A stretch of DNA of 64,000 bases from Isoetes taiwanensis (Eukaryota; Streptophyta; Lycopodiopsida; Isoetales; Isoetaceae): positions 8,750,546-8,814,545 of the forward strand of contig JAJEKV010000009.1 in the NCBI GenBank assembly GCA_021234155.1, given 5' to 3'. Positions within the stretch are counted from its first letter, which is position 1, and each line of letters opens with the position of its first letter. Made by a program: the position numbers and the translations under genes. Below the pieces are notes generated by a model. The model was given only the letters and a program-made list of their open reading frames with translations. It ran no database searches and had not been told where the DNA came from. Of this stretch, positions 59,521 to 64,000 are shown one piece after another.

Positions 59521-60234
59521 AATAACTCCTCGCAATTATCCGGACTGTGGTGCGGAAGGCGATCCTGGCCGGCATCTACGGAGGGGGAATGGATTTCTTT
59601 ATCAATTTTTTTATCTGCCTCTTCGCCTCTCGGAGGCGAGTCCGACGATGGATGGAGCGGGGGCGGGCGGGGGGCAAAGATGGCTCACCATGGTAGAAGG
59701 CGCTAGAAATCAATGAAGGTGCTAGATGGAAGAAAGGATTGGCGATTGAAAGAATGGAGGGTTTCATGCAAGATATAGAGTAGTTGCATGCAAGGTTTCT
59801 TATAGGCGCGGTTGTAATTATGATTCCATCACATCATACAAGATTTATATCATATACTATTGAATTAATTACGCCCTAGGTTATCATTAATTCTCTATAG
59901 AATTACCCACATGTCACCTATACTTAAAACCTATGTTTTCATTAATTTTGTATAATTACCTAGACCCCAGCTATACTTACAACCAACTTTGGCCCATCTA
60001 GATTTACGACCTATACTTACCTCATTAGTACTACTAGCATACACCCTATGTTACCATTAATTTTGCAATAATTACCTACACCTAAGCTATACTTACAACC
60101 TATTTTTGGCTGCACTTACAACATATATTTGTCCATTTAATGGTTTTTTTGGTATTTCTTAAAGTTCCCTTTAATCGGTTCTCAAAATTACTTTGTCCTT
60201 TTTTCGAACTAATATTAAGATATTTCACTTTATA

Positions 60235-63100
60235 TAGGTGAAGCGTGTGGATCCTAAAAAGGGTAAAAATGTAATACCTATCCCCCCAACATGTTTCAAC
60301 GTTGTTACCACATGTTCTTATCACATTGTTACCCCATTGTAAACATTGTTCTTGTAGGTCAATGCTGTGGACCACCCAAAGGGTGTTGAGGCTGAGACTA
60401 CTAAGCAAATTATCCTCTACAGTAGGTTGGATTGGAAGAATAAGAAGGTGAAACTGAAGCACCAATTATCCAGGCTGTCAATGATGAAAGGTTAGGAGAG
60501 GATAAAGTGGGTGTGGCCATAACAAGTTTAGAGGAAAAATGGAAGGAAAAAGGATCAAATCACCAGGATTGCACTGCTTGTATTAAACAATTGGAGGTTC
60601 CATACATCATGCCATGGCCTATAGCCTGCATTGAGTTTATAGGAGAATTTCTTTTACCAGAGCCAGAGGTTGTGGATGACACTGATTTTCTTAATGCACC
60701 TCCAATAGCTGCCAGGACCACATTTTCAGAGAAGAGGGCACACTCAGTGGTGAAACATTATCCTAGCAAGAGGTCCAAGTCAAGTAGTGATTGTTCACGT
60801 GAAGCTCTGACTAAGGTAAGGGGAATGGAATGTTGTTGGGCTAATTGTGTTCAGAAGTTTGAAATTGATGAATTGGTGGAAGCAAGAGCCACCTTCCAAG
60901 AGTATACTTGTGATGAGAGGAGGACTTACATGTACTCCATTCATGAGCTTGCACTTCAAGATGAAAAATTTCCAAAGAAAAAAAAAAAAATACCCAATCG
61001 CTAGGGACATGGATATGTAAAGTTGCATGGATACATATTCATGGCATTCCAATTTCATCTTGGCAAAATTGGCAAGCAAGTCATGCAAAGGGGAGTAAAA
61101 TTGCATTACATGGAAATAATGGCATGTTGAGGCCAACTTCTAGGATCCTGGCTGCTAGGGAGGTTTTTGAAAAATATGTTGAATTCAATGCTAAGGATAT
61201 GCCACATAAAAGTAGGAAAGATCAACAGGGAAAAATAGTTGTCGAGAAGAGATTGCCATCCCATTGTACCCAGAAGAGCATATTGGAGGAAGTGAATGCT
61301 TTGCTTCGAGAACTACAGGTACCTGCAATATCTCAACCCAGCTTCAGTAGACTATGGAGCAAGCACTTCAAGCATGTCACTATACACACTTCGAACAACT
61401 TTGCAAAGTGCAACTTGTGTGCTAAGTTGAAAGAGATTCTTGATAAGACCAAGCAAGCCAAAGGGCTAAGATAAGGGAGCAAATGAAAGATCACATGACA
61501 GACCAACTATCATGTAGATCCACTTATTGGATGTGGAGAACATTATCATGTTTGGAACCCAATAACTATGTTTGTATTATACATGACAAGATGGATCAAT
61601 CGAAGACTTGTTTGCCACAGTATAGTTACATACCCAAGCAAATCAATAGAGCTTATCCTTTGCAAGTCTCTCTGACAGGTGCAATAGTGCATGGCTCGGT
61701 GCCAATTTATTATGGCCATTTTAGTTTGCAATTATGGAGTGATGGTCCTGATTTTCATATTGGAAGTGAGATGAGGTGCTTGAGGAACTATGAGAGTGGT
61801 TATTCTGGTGACCTCCACAATCCCGGAGGTGGTAGCCAACCACTCTTCAGTGCATTGTTGGATAGAAAGCCTAATAATTTAGAGAAGTTTACTAAGGCAA
61901 GGTTTAGGAAGTCAGGTGCTTCTGAACATGTTGGAGCCTCAAGTTCACGTCCCCACGAGATCTACCACCAAGGTTCCTCCTCCAACTTGACAATTGTGCT
62001 GGACAGAATAAAAACAGGTATATGTTCTCATTCCTATCTTATTTAACAGTGGGTGTCTTTGAAAGAGTGAATTTAGGGTTCTTAATGCCCGGACATACTC
62101 ATGAGGATGTGGATGCATTGTTTGGAAAGTATAGTCTTGCAGATTGAAATCTCAAACTGTGACCAATCTTCCTAGACTAATGGAAGTTCTTAGTGAATGC
62201 ATTTCACCTTCTCCTATAGGGTTGATCATACAAGAGGTGCCTGATTGGAAGAATTTTATCGAAGGTTATGCTCTTGATATGGAAGGTCAATCTAGACCTC
62301 TTCAATTACACTTTACGGGTCATGGAAATAAGCCAATCATGCAATGGAAGATGAGACCTTCAGATGATAAATGGAGGCCAGATGAGGGAGTACCTATATG
62401 GCACGAAGATGAAAATAGTAAACCTAAGATTCCAAGGGGTCAACCAAAAGCTCTTAAGCCTTTTCCAGAGGTGGATTCATTGCAAAGCACATTGGACAGC
62501 ATTTCTGAATACATCAAGTATTGGAAAAATAACCCCGATGATACCAACCTTGCATTGATAGATTATTCTAGGTGGAGAGACTTGATAACACCTGAGGAAG
62601 CTGATGATATGGTTAGTAGTATTAGCAAGTCCATGGCTCCTCCAAATTTCTTTGAAAAACACTATGTTGGTCCTAGGAAAGGAAGGCCTAAATATCTCTG
62701 GGCTGGAGGATTATAATCCCAAAGATGACTTGCTTTGCCATCAATTTGCACTTATAGTACCGGAGCGCAAAGAGATATACCACAGTGTGGGATGGGTTAC
62801 ACCATCTCGAGAGGTTTGCAAAGAAGTAGGTGACCGCAATGTGAACAAAGTTCGTGTGGAGTGGTGGTGTCCGATTGCACCCGTTAAATGCAAAATGTGA
62901 GGGAAGAAAGGTATAGAGACTGTTGGACAAAGAGATGGAAGAGAAACCCTATTGAAGGGGATGATTGGGTTGAGTTAGATACTATTTTGTTTTCATGGAC
63001 CCCAAAGGACATCCCAGGCAAGACTGCTAGGGTTACAAGACATGTGGAAGTGAGGAAGAAAGCTATGATATCTCTAGGGGTCACTTCTGAGAAGTAATTG
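60235..63100 (+). pseudogene. DUF7869-type transposase-like gene, frameshifted
   Basis: Blocks in order: VKRVDPKKGK (60238) and VNAVDHPKGVEAETTKQIIL (60359); 60507-61004 with CCWANCVQKFEIDELVEARA, the N-terminal cysteine block; 61124-61474 with PSFSRLWSKHFKHVTIH and FAKCNLCAKLKEI; 61483-62046 with IIHDKMDQSKTCLPQYSYIP and LTGAIVHGSVPIYYG; then, one base out of frame, QLDNCAGQNKNRYMFSF and FLMPGHTHEDVDALFGKY (61985-62140), the hallmark D..N...NKN / GHTHEDVD signature of DUF7869 proteins. 62144-62716 and 62888-63096 give the C-terminus (VRVEWWCPIAP). The signature resembles an RNase H-like transposase core, and the family is common in seed-free plants and algae. Frame changes near 61010, 61475, 61985 and 62140 mean it is broken, unless some are small introns. 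Confidence 0.65.
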
Positions 63101-63179
63101 GCAATATGTAACTCGACATGCATATGTGAAATATTTTTAATTTTTAATGCAATCATGTTGTGCTGTTATAAAAAAAAGA

Positions 63180-63990
63180 CCTAGTGATTGCTGGTCAAAA
63201 CCCTTTCTTTGTCATAGAAGAGTTGCATGTGCATCTTCTTGAGACCCGGCAGAAGTGTTGGTGGTACGTGGAAGTGACAGTGTCTACGAAAGAGAAGGAT
63301 CTTTTCTTCTTATATAGGGATATAGGGTTCCAGCGATAAGTGCAAGGTCAGCGTTATGTTATCTATCACTGCTCCAGATGATCAGTTCCTGGCCATGTAC
63401 ATTGAAGACGTTCCAAAGGGCAAGTTCTACTGCACAAAGGAATTATCGGTGTTGAATTATTCTTCTTCTATGAGTATCATAAAGAGAAGGGACAAGAAGG
63501 TGGCACCTGTAAATTGCCATTATCTTGGTTGGAACGACCTGGAAGGGATGAAAGAGGATGGGACGCTAACCTCGAGGGAGCTAGGCATGGAAATCTCCAG
63601 GGTGCAAGAAAAGCTCTTCAATACTGGGATGTTCACATCTAATGTTGAAGAGTATAAGGCACTCTGCGGTTAGCAAAGTTGTGGTGCCGAGTGAAAAACC
63701 GACATCTACGGAGAAGAATATTAATGAAGGTCATGTTAGTACTGAGGATGATGAATCCGAAACACAGGATGAGGAGGTTGAGGACTCCTAGTTTCTCGAT
63801 CCGAATGAGCCGATGAAGCTGATGCAGGGGCGCCTAGAAAATTGAGAGCTGATTTAGTACTATCCATTGAGTATTGGTCACAAAATGAAAATTGATGTAA
63901 GAAGACTCAAGGTGTGCACTCATGATGACGTCCTATTCAAGTGCAGGGAATTCAATTCAACCCACATGCTGATCTTGAACTTAATGGTGC
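63180..63990 (+). CDS. Partial unrecognised ORF at the window edge
   Basis: 63200-63340 reads FFVIEELHVHLLETRQKCWW, followed by VTVSTKEKDLFFLYRDIGFQ; 63356-63673 is open (MYIEDVPKGKFYCTKELSVL ... LGMEISRVQEKLFNTGMF). Frame changes then give an acidic tail (EDDESETQDEEVEDS) and, at the very end, THDDVLFKCREFNSTHML. Several exons or a decayed gene; it continues past the window. No family recognised. It follows the DUF7869 gene on the same strand by about 100 bp and may belong to the same element. Confidence 0.35.
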
Positions 63991-64000
63991 GTCATCCCGT

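Overview
The window looks like nuclear DNA from a repeat-rich land plant. It holds Ty3/gypsy-type LTR fragments with tRNA-Met and tRNA-Asp type primer-binding sites, a MULE with an intact plant-style intron, hAT-type MITEs with 8-bp target duplications, LINE fragments, a tRNA-derived SINE head, and DUF7869/DUF8039-type plant transposon genes. A seed-free plant (fern, lycophyte or bryophyte) is my guess. This rests on general character only, since no single-copy marker gene is recognisable. Nearly all coding sequence is decayed mobile-element material. The one long undamaged reading frame is a 610-residue membrane protein at 49125-50957.

Layout. 1-10555: a Mutator-like element with ~440-bp terminal inverted repeats, a decayed MULE transposase on + and a broken, possibly captured, gene on -. 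12000-18126: an LTR-like region ending at a tRNA-Met PBS (13562), followed by two gene cassettes. Each cassette has two copies of a 62-63 bp dyad-symmetric hairpin, then a CTATAAATAG box, then an ORF. The first ORF starts with the exact histone H3 tail (ARTKQTARK) and ends in an H3 histone fold, separated by about 250 charged residues; a 446-bp hAT MITE interrupts it. The second ORF (~500 codons) is unrecognised. 18.7-19.8 kb and 38.85-39.55 kb: related AATCT-rich minisatellites. 23.9-24.2, 32.4-34.6, 41.8-42.6 and 51.2-51.3 kb: LINE pieces sharing a 3' end. 25.6-28.9 kb: scattered exon-like pieces of an unknown gene. 29.56-31.72 kb: a foldback element. 39.6-47.98 kb: nested LTR elements, a SINE head, a ~210-bp hairpin and a Ty3/gypsy element with inactivating changes. 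52.99-57.3 kb: a minus-strand multi-exon gene ending in an FCP1/NIF-like HAD phosphatase domain, with a palindrome array in one apparent intron and a DUF8039-like ORF diverging from its start. 60.2-63.1 kb: a DUF7869 transposase-like gene.

The most interesting object is the two-cassette unit at 13.7-18.1 kb. It combines an element-borne H3-like protein with a co-regulated partner ORF, both preceded by the same paired hairpin modules. Family names come from motif reading only; no database search or alignment was run, and novelty was not checked against the literature.
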